Below the pieces are notes generated by a model that was not told the origin of the DNA, searched no databases, and saw nothing but the letters and a program-made list of their open reading frames with translations. Of a stretch of 45,697 nt of DNA, positions 26,675-35,449 are shown piece after piece; positions within the stretch are counted from its first letter, which is position 1, and every line of letters starts with the position of its first letter. The translations under genes were made by a program, and so were the position numbers. The stretch is from an uncultured Mycoplasmatota bacterium (GTDB taxonomy: Bacteria; Bacillota_I; Bacilli_A; RF39; UBA660), in NCBI GenBank assembly GCA_946494345.1, contig CAMMBX010000002.1:1-45697 (forward strand), in the 5' to 3' direction.

Positions 26675-27955
26675 ATGGGCTTAACAGAAAAAGGTTATAG
26701 AAGAAGATTAATAGATAGTAAGATAGATCGTTATTTAGATACTTTTGGAGCGATTTTAATTGAAGGACCTAAATGGTGTGGAAAAACATGGACAGCTTTA
26801 AATCATGCAGAAAGTGTATCTTTTGTTACAGAAAATTCTACTAAAAGACTAGCTTTAATAAATCCTAAAAATATTTTTTCTGATAAAAGACCTCAGCTTA
26901 TAGATGAATGGCAAATTGTTCCCTCAATATGGGATTCGGTAAGACATGAATGTGATAGGGGTAGAGGTCCTGGCAATTTTATTTTAACTGGTTCTACAAC
27001 ACTTAGAAAAGAAATAGCTGACAGGCAAATTTATCATTCTGGGGCTGGAAGGATTGCTAGACTTAAAATGGAAACTATGAGTTTATATGAATCAGGTGAT
27101 TCTACTGGTGATGTATCTATAACTGATATGTTGGAGAATAAAGATATAAGCAAAAACATAGGAGAAGTAGAATTAAAATATCTTGCTAATTTAATTATAA
27201 GAGGTGGATGGCCAGCGAGTCTAAAAGCTAAGGAGGAAAATTATCCTTTAATACCAAAAAGTTATATTGACTCAATTTTAAATGTAGAGTTAGATGATGA
27301 TGAAAAAGCAAGAGATAAAAATAAAATGAATATGTTATTAAAATCTTTAGCAAGAAATGAATCAACTACCTGTAGTAATAAGACCCTTATAAAAGATATC
27401 GAAGAATATGAAACTGGTAATGATATATTAACAAGTAGAACTACACTTCTTGATTATTTGGATTTCTTAGAAAGACTTCATTTAATAGATAATCAAGAGT
27501 CATATAGTTCAAATTATCGTTCTCCTGAAAGAGTAGGTAAGTCAGTGAAAAGACATTTAGTTGATCCATCATTAGCTTGTTCCTTATTAAATCTTAATAT
27601 AGATAAGTTAATGAAAGATTTAAACACTTTCGGGTTTCTTTTTGAAGCACTTGTAGAAAGAGACTTAAGAATATATATGGATTACTTAGATGGAAAACTA
27701 TATCATTTTAGAGATAATGTCAGTGGCTTAGAAGTGGATTCAATATTAGAATTTGAAGATGGAGAATATGCTGCAGTTGAAATAAAATTAGGTTACAATG
27801 AAGTAGATGATGCAATTAAGAATTTAAAAGACTTTTATAATAATATGATTAAAAAGCCTAAATTTATGTGCGTTATTGTTGGCGTTTTAGAATCAGCTTA
27901 TAAAGATCCGGATACATCTATTTATGTAGTACCAATAACTGCTTTAAAACCATAG
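26675..27955 (+). CDS. AAA ATPase with DUF4143 domain (second copy)
   Basis: A 426-aa protein with Walker A GPKWCGKTWTA (about residue 36) and PQLIDEWQIVPSIWD in the Walker B position. ILTGSTT is the sensor-like motif, and KRHLVDPSLACSLL is the conserved DUF4143 segment. The C-terminal nuclease-like stretch is GLEVDSILEFEDGEYAAVEIKLG. It belongs to a different branch from the protein at 18279-19472, as the two share motifs but little else. AGGAGG lies 8 nt before ATG 26675. Monocistronic, between the 23-bp repeats and a terminator. Role unknown. Confidence 0.88.
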   Translation: MGLTEKGYRRRLIDSKIDRYLDTFGAILIEGPKWCGKTWTALNHAESVSFVTENSTKRLALINPKNIFSDKRPQLIDEWQIVPSIWDSVRHECDRGRGPGNFILTGSTTLRKEIADRQIYHSGAGRIARLKMETMSLYESGDSTGDVSITDMLENKDISKNIGEVELKYLANLIIRGGWPASLKAKEENYPLIPKSYIDSILNVELDDDEKARDKNKMNMLLKSLARNESTTCSNKTLIKDIEEYETGNDILTSRTTLLDYLDFLERLHLIDNQESYSSNYRSPERVGKSVKRHLVDPSLACSLLNLNIDKLMKDLNTFGFLFEALVERDLRIYMDYLDGKLYHFRDNVSGLEVDSILEFEDGEYAAVEIKLGYNEVDDAIKNLKDFYNNMIKKPKFMCVIVGVLESAYKDPDTSIYVVPITALKP

Positions 27956-27956
27956 G

Positions 27957-27988
27957 AAAAGAGATAAGTTCAATTGCTTATCTCTTTT
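27957..27988. terminator. Bidirectional terminator between convergent genes
   Basis: AAAAGAGATAAG (27957-27968) and CTTATCTCTTTT (27977-27988) form a perfect 12-bp stem with an 8-nt loop. It serves the DUF4143 ATPase gene on + and the LCP gene on -. Confidence 0.88.
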
Positions 27989-30017
27989 AATATGTAGTAC
28001 TTGGGGTACCAGGAACAACTTCAGTTATATCCGGGTCTTTTTTAGGAGGATCAACTTCAGGTAAATTTTCTTCTTCTTTTTCTTTATCTTGATCTGTTTT
28101 TATTTCCTCTGTATCATCTTCTTCATTAGTAGGAGGTGTTACAGAATTGTTATTACCTTGACTTGGTGTTGTATTATCTTCAGGTTCATCGTATCCACTA
28201 CCTGATAATGTTAACACAACACTGCCACTTATTAAATCTATTCTTTTATTAGCAGGGTAACTTTGGGCTACTACATAACCACCATTACCTTTGAAAGTAA
28301 CATTAATTCCATGAGCATTAGCATAACTTTGGGCTGCTGCCTCACTATCACCAGTAAAGTCAGGTAATAAGTCATATGTAAAAGCAGTTTTGTAAGGACC
28401 AGTACCTGTTACTGTTTTTTCATAGTCTTCATCATTAATAGAGAATGAGAATTCTTTAATCATGTCAGGCTCTTCTTCTTCAAGATTTATTTTCATTGCC
28501 TTTATAATATCATCTCTACTTGCAGTATTAGGTACATAGTCCCATAAAACCATTCTACTTCGCTCATCATAAATCATTTGACCTGTACCATCTAAATATA
28601 ATTGTTCAATATTAATAAGGTCAGCATCATCTTTTTGTAGAGCATTATTCATTATATCTTTAGCAATGTCATAGAATGATAATATTTGTTGTTCTGTAAA
28701 GTTAGTATCTAAATTATTAGTAACAGTATTTAAAACATCCATTACTTGATTAATACTTTTCATATCTTTAACTTTATTTAATATTCCTTGAATAACTAAT
28801 TGTTGATTTAAACCTCTGTCTAAATCCCCAGCGGCTAGTTGTTTTCTGTTTCTAGCAAGTACTAAAGCCTGTTCACCATTTAAGGTTTGAAGTCCTGCAC
28901 TAATACAAACTTCTCCTTCACGACTAGAGTTATCAGTACATAAATCTTGAGGAACTTCAACAGTAATACCACCTAAGGTATCAACTAAACTAACTAAACC
29001 TTTAAAATTAATCTTAGCATAATAATCAATCGTAACATCAAAATAATTTTCAATCGTATCCATCATGCAGTCAGTACCATAGGCTGCAGCATGGGTTATT
29101 TTATTTTCAGGAGTACCACTCCAACAAGCGATAGGTACATAACTATCTCTTGGAATACTTAACATTGTAGCATTTAAAGTGTTAGGGTTAAAAGTAATTA
29201 AAATTAAACTATCACCATTAGCAACTGTATTTTTAGATAATCCTTCTTCTGCTGAGTCAACTCCCATTAAAAGAATAGTAAATGGTTCTGTTACATCTTT
29301 ACCAGCAGATGTTTTTTCTCTATCACTAGTATTAGATTTTTTCATTTCTTTTTCTTCAGTTAAAATGATTTTTGTATCACTATCAATATTTTCATAAGCT
29401 TCCATACTAGTGAACATTGAAGGGTAATCAGTTGGAACAAATAGGGCATCTACTTCACCATCATATAAATCAGCCATACCTGAAAAGTAATCATCATATT
29501 CTACTATTTCATTGTTTTTATCCAAATTATTTTTAGAAATTACTTCATTAGGTATTATATTTCCTTCTGGTGATGATTCATCAGAAAGAATACCAATTGA
29601 GTTATCCGATAGATCATCAATGCTCTCAATCTCGCTATCAGAACTTACAATTAAACTACTAGAGTAAGTAACATAGTCTCTATTAATACTTGAAAGAGTA
29701 CCATAAGCATACATTATTAGACCACTGATTGCACAGTTTATAATCAAATATATAATTAATAATGTAGTTAGAAGTCTTACCTTTTTTTCTTTGTGAAGTC
29801 TTTTGCTTCTTACTTTAAAGATAATAATTAAGTCAAATACTACAAAAATACCAATTACTATATATCTTATTACTTCTTCTACAGGACCTAGTCGTAAGAT
29901 GTTATAAATAGCAAAGATATTAGTTAATATAACAATAATACTTAATATTGCTAACCAAAGTCGGCCTTTTTTATTTTTCTTTTCTTTTGTCTCTTTATTC
30001 TCTTTATTCTTTCTCAT
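27987..30017 (-). CDS. LytR-CpsA-Psr family protein with extra binding-like and PASTA domains
   Basis: A 676-aa envelope protein. The order is a Lys-rich cytoplasmic start; three transmembrane segments (about 20-42, 50-68, 82-106); a region like a family 3 solute-binding protein (about 118-222, ESIDDLSDNSIGIL, YDGEVDALFV); the LCP catalytic domain (about 246-465) with LLMGVDSAEEG, SIPRDSYVPI and LARNRKQLAAGDLDRGLNQQ; a PASTA-like domain (about 548-606); and an acidic Pro/Thr-rich tail. LCP enzymes transfer polyprenyl-linked glycopolymers to peptidoglycan, and PASTA modules bind peptidoglycan or muropeptides. ATG at 30017 is used because GGAGGT lies 8 nt upstream; an earlier TTG is weaker. It could act on the glycan made by the locus at 59-15976. 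Confidence 0.88.
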   Translation of the reverse strand: MRKNKENKETKEKKNKKGRLWLAILSIIVILTNIFAIYNILRLGPVEEVIRYIVIGIFVVFDLIIIFKVRSKRLHKEKKVRLLTTLLIIYLIINCAISGLIMYAYGTLSSINRDYVTYSSSLIVSSDSEIESIDDLSDNSIGILSDESSPEGNIIPNEVISKNNLDKNNEIVEYDDYFSGMADLYDGEVDALFVPTDYPSMFTSMEAYENIDSDTKIILTEEKEMKKSNTSDREKTSAGKDVTEPFTILLMGVDSAEEGLSKNTVANGDSLILITFNPNTLNATMLSIPRDSYVPIACWSGTPENKITHAAAYGTDCMMDTIENYFDVTIDYYAKINFKGLVSLVDTLGGITVEVPQDLCTDNSSREGEVCISAGLQTLNGEQALVLARNRKQLAAGDLDRGLNQQLVIQGILNKVKDMKSINQVMDVLNTVTNNLDTNFTEQQILSFYDIAKDIMNNALQKDDADLINIEQLYLDGTGQMIYDERSRMVLWDYVPNTASRDDIIKAMKINLEEEEPDMIKEFSFSINDEDYEKTVTGTGPYKTAFTYDLLPDFTGDSEAAAQSYANAHGINVTFKGNGGYVVAQSYPANKRIDLISGSVVLTLSGSGYDEPEDNTTPSQGNNNSVTPPTNEEDDTEEIKTDQDKEKEEENLPEVDPPKKDPDITEVVPGTPSTTY

Positions 30018-30060
30018 TAAATTAACCTCCAACGTTTAAAACATAAAACTATACCTTATC

Positions 30061-30089
30061 ATTATAGACTATTATCAGAATCATTTCAA
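30061..30089 (-). promoter_or_regulatory. Near-consensus promoter for the LCP gene
   Basis: Read on the - strand, TTGAAA (30089-30084), a 17-nt spacer and TATAAT (30066-30061). The transcript would start about 38 nt before the LCP start codon. Confidence 0.75.
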
Positions 30090-30107
30090 CTCTAGTCTTT
30101 TTGTTTG

Positions 30108-30171
30108 AACTGTCAAGTTGACGATATATCTATATTTTATAGAGACAGTTTGTCGAAGTTTCTGTTATAAT
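30108..30171 (+). promoter_or_regulatory. Promoter and nested inverted repeats before the dockerin gene
   Basis: GAGACA (30142-30147), an 18-nt spacer and TATAAT (30166-30171) form a good promoter for the gene at 30201. Upstream and overlapping it are AACTGTC (30108-30114) with GACAGTT (30144-30150), the palindrome GTCAAGTTGAC (30112-30122) and TCTATA-TTT-TATAGA. This density suggests an operator controlling the surface operon and perhaps the divergent LCP gene. Confidence 0.5.
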
Positions 30172-30200
30172 GTAAATAGGAGAATAGGAGTTGATGGGGT

Positions 30201-32030
30201 ATGAAAAAAATAATGTATGTAACACTTATCTTAATTATGTTATTTACCTTTATTCCTAATGTATCGGCATCAACTAGTAGTTATATCGTTTTAAATGAAA
30301 ATAAATACTTTAGGGAAGAACCTGGTGGTGACTTAATTATGGGAGTTACTGATGGGGTGTTACTTGCAGGGGAAAAGGTAGATGTTATTTCTAAAGATGG
30401 TAAAAGTGGCTATGGCTGTAAAAATAATTGGTACAAAGTTAAATATAATGATTTAGAAGGATATATTTGTTCATCTAATCAGGCAATTATTGAAGTAGCT
30501 GATGTTGATATTAATGGCAGCTTTGAACAAGAAATGTTAAATAAGGGGTTTAAAGAAAGTTATTTACCTTATTTAAAGGCAATGCACGAGAAACATCCTA
30601 ATTGGATCTTTACACCAGTATCTATTGGTATTTCTTTTAATGATGCAGTTACTAATGAAAGTTATGGAGAAATTAGTTTAGTTGATGGATCTGATGAGAC
30701 CCTTAGAAGTAAGGAATGGCCTTATTATCAAAATGGTGTTTATCAACAAATAGAACCAGGATGGTATGTTGCTAGTAGGGATACTGTGTCTTATTACTTA
30801 GATCCTAGAAATTTCTTATCAGAAGAGTATATATTTATGTTTGAAAATTTAAAATATAATTCAAATATTCAAACAGAGGATGCAGTAAGAGGAGTTACTA
30901 GTGGTACTTTTCTAAATACTAATGAATACTTAAATATTTTAATGAAAACTGCCGAAACTTATAATGTCAGTCCAGTTTATATAGCTAGTAGGATTAGACA
31001 AGAGAAAGGTAGTAATGATAGTATTTCAACAACAGGTGGTAGTTTTACTTTTACAGTTGATAATAATTGTTTAAATAATTTAGGTTATGCAAGTAATCCA
31101 TCTACTTGGAATGCTCTTAATTCTTGTGGTAATGGTAAAACTTATAGTGGCATTTATAACTATTTTAATATCGGGGCATATAGTTCTTATCAATCCCCAC
31201 AAATTAGAGGATTAATTTGGGCTAATGGTGGTTATGATGCTTCTGTTACTACTTATAGAAGGCCATGGACATCAAAAGAAGAAGCTATTATGGGTGGTGT
31301 TGAATATATTGCTAGTAAATATATAGATGCTAATCAAAATACTTTGTATTATCAAAAATTTAATGTAGCACCTTCTGCAGTTTATCCTACATATACACAT
31401 CAATATATGACTAATATTAGAGCTGTGTCTAATGAAGCATATAGTATTTATAAGAGTTATAGAGATAATAATCTTTTAGGTAATACTTATGAATTTCTAA
31501 TTCCTGTCTATGAAAATATGCCTAATGATAATGAAGTGATATTACCTGATGATGAAGAAAAGGAAGAGACAATCGTTACTACTCCTGCTATTGATGTTAA
31601 TACGGGAGTTGTAGGAGCAGGATTTAAGATTGATGGAGATGTTATTTCTAATATTTCATTTAATACTAATATTGATACAATTAATAGTATTTTAAGTAGT
31701 GTTAATGCAAATTTAAAAGTTATAGATTATAAAGATAGATATGGTGTTAAAGCTAGTGGTAATGTTGGTACAGGAGATACTTTGGTAATTAGTAATGGTA
31801 ATACTAGTGTATCTTATAAAGTTGTTATTTATGGTGATAATAATGGAGATGGTAAGACTAGTATTGTAGATTTACTTAGAGTTCAAAAAGATATTTTAGG
31901 AAGTAGTAATTTATCTACTTATGATAGGGAAGCTAGTGATACTAATAAAGATGGTAAAGTTGATGTTATAGATTTACTTAGAGTTCAAAAACAAATACTT
32001 GGTAATAATGTAATAGAACAGGAGGGCTAG
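30201..32030 (+). CDS. Secreted glucosaminidase with SH3-like and C-terminal dockerin domains
   Basis: A 609-aa exported protein: signal peptide (1-24, cut after VSA), SH3-like domain (about 28-97), a region with YLPYLKAMHEKHPNWIF, and a glucosaminidase-type lysozyme fold (about 240-400). The likely catalytic Glu is in ASRIRQEKG (E268). A linker and a small beta domain lead to a type I dockerin (about 543-603) with two calcium loops, D546-N548-D550-D557 and D580-N582-D584-D591. Each loop is followed by DLLRVQK(D/Q)ILG. It probably cleaves peptidoglycan glycan strands. The next gene encodes a membrane-anchored cohesin, so the enzyme is probably docked on the cell surface. Confidence 0.85.
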   Translation: MKKIMYVTLILIMLFTFIPNVSASTSSYIVLNENKYFREEPGGDLIMGVTDGVLLAGEKVDVISKDGKSGYGCKNNWYKVKYNDLEGYICSSNQAIIEVADVDINGSFEQEMLNKGFKESYLPYLKAMHEKHPNWIFTPVSIGISFNDAVTNESYGEISLVDGSDETLRSKEWPYYQNGVYQQIEPGWYVASRDTVSYYLDPRNFLSEEYIFMFENLKYNSNIQTEDAVRGVTSGTFLNTNEYLNILMKTAETYNVSPVYIASRIRQEKGSNDSISTTGGSFTFTVDNNCLNNLGYASNPSTWNALNSCGNGKTYSGIYNYFNIGAYSSYQSPQIRGLIWANGGYDASVTTYRRPWTSKEEAIMGGVEYIASKYIDANQNTLYYQKFNVAPSAVYPTYTHQYMTNIRAVSNEAYSIYKSYRDNNLLGNTYEFLIPVYENMPNDNEVILPDDEEKEETIVTTPAIDVNTGVVGAGFKIDGDVISNISFNTNIDTINSILSSVNANLKVIDYKDRYGVKASGNVGTGDTLVISNGNTSVSYKVVIYGDNNGDGKTSIVDLLRVQKDILGSSNLSTYDREASDTNKDGKVDVIDLLRVQKQILGNNVIEQEG

Positions 32031-32033
32031 ACA

Positions 32034-33368
32034 GTGATTAATTTTAAGAGAATATTATTTATATTAGGACTTAGCTTCCTTTTCTTTCTGCCTTTTAAGG
32101 TAGATGCTGCTTCTATAAGCATCGCAGGTACTACTTCTACAGGTACAGTTGGAGGAAATATTACAGTAAGAGTTACAATTAATGAGCCTACAGGTTTAGG
32201 AAGTTGGGAATATAGTTTGGATTATGACAGTAGTAAGTTACAACTTTTAAGTGGTTCTACTCATGTTGTTGGTTATGTTGATGGACAAGGAGAAACGAGT
32301 AGGAGTTATACTTATAGTTTTAGAGTTAAAGGAACAGGCAGTACCACTATTTCAGTTGTAAATACTGCTATTGCTAGTTGGGATGAAGTAGTTAGTAGTC
32401 CTACTGATAGTACAACTATTAATTTAGTAAGTAGAGAAGAAGTAGAGACTAGTTATAGTGATGATAATAATCTTTCTAGTTTAGAGGTAGAAGGCTATAG
32501 TCTAAGTCCTGAGTTTAATAGTGGTACTACTTCATATAGTGTAAATGTAGATAGTGATGTAACTAGTGTTAAAGTAAATGCAACTGCAAGTGATAGTAAA
32601 GCTAAAGTCAGTGGGGCAGGAGAAGTAGAAGTAAGTGAAGGTGCTAATACGATTAATGTGGTAGTAGAAGCAGAAAATGGTGCTACTAAAACTTATAAAA
32701 TAGTTGTTAATGTTAAAGAGAAAGATCCTATTAATGTTAAAGTTAATAAAGAAAACTTAAGTGTAGTTAGAGATAAAGAAAGTCTAAATGATTTAATTAA
32801 AGATTATTTTGTAGAAACTACAGTTAATATTGATGAAGAAGAAGTTCCTGCTTATACTATAGAAGCATTAAATCTTACTTTATTAGCTTTAAGAGACGAT
32901 GATGGTAAAATTAAGTTTTATATATATGATGATGGAAATTTTACTTTATATCAAGAATTAGGTAGTGATACTCTTACTGTTCATCTTTTAGATAATGGTA
33001 AATATCCTGATAATTATAAAAAATATACAGTTAAAATAGATGGAGAAGAGTATACTGTTTATAAGATAAATAAAGATAGTGATTACTATTTAGTTTATGG
33101 AGAAAATGTCGAAACTGGTAAAAAAGGACTATATTTGTATGATAGTGTTGATAATACTATTCAAAGATATTATAATGAAGAAGTTAATAGTTTAAATGAT
33201 AGATTAAGGATAAATTCATTTATTATTATTGGACTTATTAGTTTAATTGTTATTATTTTGATAATTTTCTTAATTACATTACATACTAAGAATAATAGTA
33301 AAAGAAAAAAGAAAAAGGAAATTAAAAAAAGATTAAAACAAGAAAAAGAAGATTTTTTAAAGGATTAG
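32034..33368 (+). CDS. Membrane-anchored cohesin-domain protein
   Basis: A 444-aa protein: signal peptide (1-25, FKVDA), a cohesin domain (about 27-132) with GTVGGNITVRVTI, GLGSWEYSLDYDSSKLQLLSG and GSTTISVVNTAIAS, and a cadherin-like beta-sandwich (about 146-227, LSSLEVEGYSLSPEFN to YKIVVNVK). A region of unknown fold (about 230-390) and one transmembrane helix (about 394-417) follow, then a very basic cytoplasmic tail. Cohesins bind dockerins. Start is GTG at 32034 with GGAGGG upstream; it follows the dockerin gene by 3 nt, so the partners are made together. Confidence 0.8.
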   Translation: MINFKRILFILGLSFLFFLPFKVDAASISIAGTTSTGTVGGNITVRVTINEPTGLGSWEYSLDYDSSKLQLLSGSTHVVGYVDGQGETSRSYTYSFRVKGTGSTTISVVNTAIASWDEVVSSPTDSTTINLVSREEVETSYSDDNNLSSLEVEGYSLSPEFNSGTTSYSVNVDSDVTSVKVNATASDSKAKVSGAGEVEVSEGANTINVVVEAENGATKTYKIVVNVKEKDPINVKVNKENLSVVRDKESLNDLIKDYFVETTVNIDEEEVPAYTIEALNLTLLALRDDDGKIKFYIYDDGNFTLYQELGSDTLTVHLLDNGKYPDNYKKYTVKIDGEEYTVYKINKDSDYYLVYGENVETGKKGLYLYDSVDNTIQRYYNEEVNSLNDRLRINSFIIIGLISLIVIILIIFLITLHTKNNSKRKKKKEIKKRLKQEKEDFLKD

Positions 33369-33378
33369 GAGTGTAACT

Positions 33379-34026
33379 ATGGAAGTAAAACATCATAATA
33401 AACATCTAGGAATAATGATATTTATTGGTTTTTTATTAATTATTATTGGTATTATTTCTTATATTATTATTAATTATAACAATGACCAAGCTGAAGTTAG
33501 AAAGAGAATGGACGTTGTTGTTGATACTTATAAAACATTTAGAAGTGATGTAGATGCCTTTAATACTATTAGAGATAATATATATACTGAGGTTATGCAA
33601 GATATGTATTATCAGACTTTAAAGGATAATGATACTAGATTTAAAGAACTTTATAATAGTTATAAAGATAGCTTAGAAAAAGTAGATGAAGATTATAAAA
33701 AAATCGAAGATAAATGTATAAATGTTTTACATCCTAAAGCTGATGTTAATAATAAGTGTGAAGCGATGGTTGTTGGTTATGAAGAAGTAGTTAATACTTA
33801 TATTAGTGATGTAAATAGTTATAATAACCTTATTAAGTCTTATAATAAATGGTTAGAAACTAATAATAGTAGTGATCCCAAATTAGAAGAAATTGAGATA
33901 GATAGAGATTATTTAGATGTAAATGGAGATAGAGAATATGCAGGTAGGAAGGAAATAGAAACAGAGATAACTGATGAGACGATGAAATCTAATGAGAATG
34001 GGGAAGAGTCTAGTGAAGAAAGTTGA
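33379..34026 (+). CDS. Membrane-anchored coiled-coil protein, unknown
   Basis: A 215-aa protein with one N-terminal transmembrane helix (about 12-33) and an outer, charged, helix-rich part (34-180) with a regular spacing of hydrophobic residues suggesting coiled coil. The end is acidic. No family recognised. It sits between the cohesin gene and the phosphodiester glycosidase gene and overlaps the latter, so a structural or scaffold role in the same surface complex is plausible but unproven. Confidence 0.65.
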   Translation: MEVKHHNKHLGIMIFIGFLLIIIGIISYIIINYNNDQAEVRKRMDVVVDTYKTFRSDVDAFNTIRDNIYTEVMQDMYYQTLKDNDTRFKELYNSYKDSLEKVDEDYKKIEDKCINVLHPKADVNNKCEAMVVGYEEVVNTYISDVNSYNNLIKSYNKWLETNNSSDPKLEEIEIDRDYLDVNGDREYAGRKEIETEITDETMKSNENGEESSEES

Positions 34027-35098
34027 TTTAGATAAGACAATTTTAATGCCTAGTATTGCTAGTGAAATAAAAAAAGAGAAAAGAAAAGAAAAGAAGATTA
34101 TTTCCAAAGTTATAATAGCTTTGTTTATAATAGGAAGTTCGTTTTCTTTGTTTCTTTTTTATGGACCAATAGATGGGTTTAGGAACTTTTGGATTACTTC
34201 AGCGATGACTTCGATGTCACATCAATATCTTGCTACTTGGTTTTATAATGATGAAGTTATTAATGAAGTACTATCTAATAATAATATAATTGAAGTAGAT
34301 GAAAATACTAATCCTGATTTAATTAATTTTAAAGACTATGATGCTGATACTAAGATATATAAGAATGAATATGAAAAAGAGATTTTAACAAAAGATCCTG
34401 GTAATGATTTATATAAAGTTATTGAAGTTAATGGTAGTGGTTATCAAGGTTATTTAGTAGCGATATATGACCCTTCAAGAGTTTCTATTGCGACAACGGC
34501 TTATCTTGGTAAAAGAGGAGAAGCGATTACTACAGTTGCTAAAAGAGAAAATGCTATAATTGCTATTAATGCTGGTGGTTTTTATGACCCTGATTGGAAT
34601 AGTAATGGGGCTCTACCACATGGTACAGTTATTAAAGATGGAGAAATTGTAAGTGATTTTGATGATGCTAAGATGGGTGGAGGCTTTGTTGGATTTACTA
34701 AAGATAATAAACTAGTACTTGGTAAGATGACTAAGGAAGAGGCACTTGCTATGGGGATTAGAGATGCTATTGAGTTTGGACCTTTCTTAATCGTAAATGG
34801 TAAGAGTAGTTTTGTTAAAGGTAATGGTGGTTGGGGTATTGCTCCAAGAACTGCTATTGGTCAAAGAGAAGATGGTATAGTCTTATTCTTAGTTATTAAT
34901 GGACGTCTTGCTACTTCAATCGGTGCTGATATGGGAGATTTAACAGAGATAATGGAAAACTATGGTGCTGTTAATGCTGCTAATATGGATGGAGGTAGCT
35001 CTAGTGCTTTAGTAATTAATAATGAGATTATTAATACACCAGTTGCCGGTGGAGAGAATGGCCTTAGAGATATACCAACATTTTGGATAGTTAAGTAA
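34013..35098 (+). CDS. Membrane-bound phosphodiester glycosidase (NAGPA family)
   Basis: About 361 aa, with one N-terminal transmembrane segment (IISKVIIALFIIGSSFSLFLFY) and an outer NAGPA/phosphodiester glycosidase domain. Motifs are AINAGGFYDPDW, GTVIKDGEIVSD, IEFGPFLIVNGK, GIAPRTAIGQREDG and NAANMDGGSSSALV. The family removes sugars from phosphodiester linkages, as in wall teichoic acid or exopolysaccharide. GTG at 34013 is favoured because GGGGA is about 8 nt upstream; in-frame ATGs at 33992 and 33998 are alternatives without a good ribosome site. It overlaps the previous gene by 14 nt. Confidence 0.85.
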   Translation: MKKVDLDKTILMPSIASEIKKEKRKEKKIISKVIIALFIIGSSFSLFLFYGPIDGFRNFWITSAMTSMSHQYLATWFYNDEVINEVLSNNNIIEVDENTNPDLINFKDYDADTKIYKNEYEKEILTKDPGNDLYKVIEVNGSGYQGYLVAIYDPSRVSIATTAYLGKRGEAITTVAKRENAIIAINAGGFYDPDWNSNGALPHGTVIKDGEIVSDFDDAKMGGGFVGFTKDNKLVLGKMTKEEALAMGIRDAIEFGPFLIVNGKSSFVKGNGGWGIAPRTAIGQREDGIVLFLVINGRLATSIGADMGDLTEIMENYGAVNAANMDGGSSSALVINNEIINTPVAGGENGLRDIPTFWIVK

Positions 35099-35114
35099 AT
35101 TAACTATTCTTTAT

Positions 35115-35201
35115 GCAGGAATGGCGGAATAGGTAGACGCACTACTTTGAGGGGGTAGTGATTAGTTAATCGTGCGAGTTCGAGTCTCGTTTCCTGCACC
35201 A
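35115..35201 (+). tRNA. tRNA-Leu (GAG anticodon)
   Basis: The acceptor stem GCAGGAA (35115-35121) pairs with TTCCTGC (35191-35197), followed by A and an encoded CCA (35199-35201). The anticodon loop TTGAGGG reads GAG. A long variable arm typical of leucine tRNAs and a TTCGAGT T-loop are present. Confidence 0.95.
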
Positions 35202-35301
35202 TTTTAGAAATTTACTGGGACTTTTAAGTTTTATTATATTTTGATATTAGTGGAGAGAGCAATAAGTTGCCGAAAAGTGTTCGAATGGATGAAAAATAAA
35301 T

Positions 35302-35330
35302 TTGACAAAAAAGCTTTTTTTTGCTATGGT
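35302..35330 (+). promoter_or_regulatory. Promoter directly upstream of a terminator
   Basis: TTGACA (35302-35307), a 17-nt spacer and TATGGT (35325-35330). Transcription would start about 35337, only some 6 nt before a terminator hairpin. Confidence 0.5.
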
Positions 35331-35342
35331 TTACTTGTGAGC

Positions 35343-35376
35343 ACTGGAAAGGACTAAGGTCTTCCAGTCTTTTTTG
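35343..35376 (+). terminator. Intrinsic terminator 6 nt after a promoter
   Basis: ACTGGAA (35343-35349) pairs with TTCCAGT (35362-35368), with an inner GAC/GTC pair set, followed by C and six T. Together with the promoter just before it this would give an RNA of about 40 nt, or an attenuated leader for the polymerase gene. Confidence 0.75.
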
Positions 35377-35404
35377 TTAATTTTTTCCAATTGATTAAAA
35401 CCAC

Positions 35405-35433
35405 TTTTCACGAATAAATGTTCGTGATAAAAT
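35405..35433 (+). promoter_or_regulatory. SOS (LexA) box inside a promoter
   Basis: The promoter is TTTTCA (35405-35410), 17 nt and TAAAAT (35428-35433). The spacer contains CGAATAAATGTTCG (35411-35424), close to the Firmicutes LexA/DinR consensus CGAACRNRYGTTYC and part of an 18-bp palindrome (35409-35426). LexA bound there would block RNA polymerase. The gene controlled is a Y-family polymerase, the expected kind of SOS target. Confidence 0.85.
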
Positions 35434-35449
35434 AATAATGGTGATTTAA

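Noticed and set aside
35271..35283. CGAAAAGTGTTCG looks like a second LexA box upstream of the polymerase gene.
   Set aside because: The half-sites are 5 rather than 6 bases apart, so the dimer spacing is wrong.
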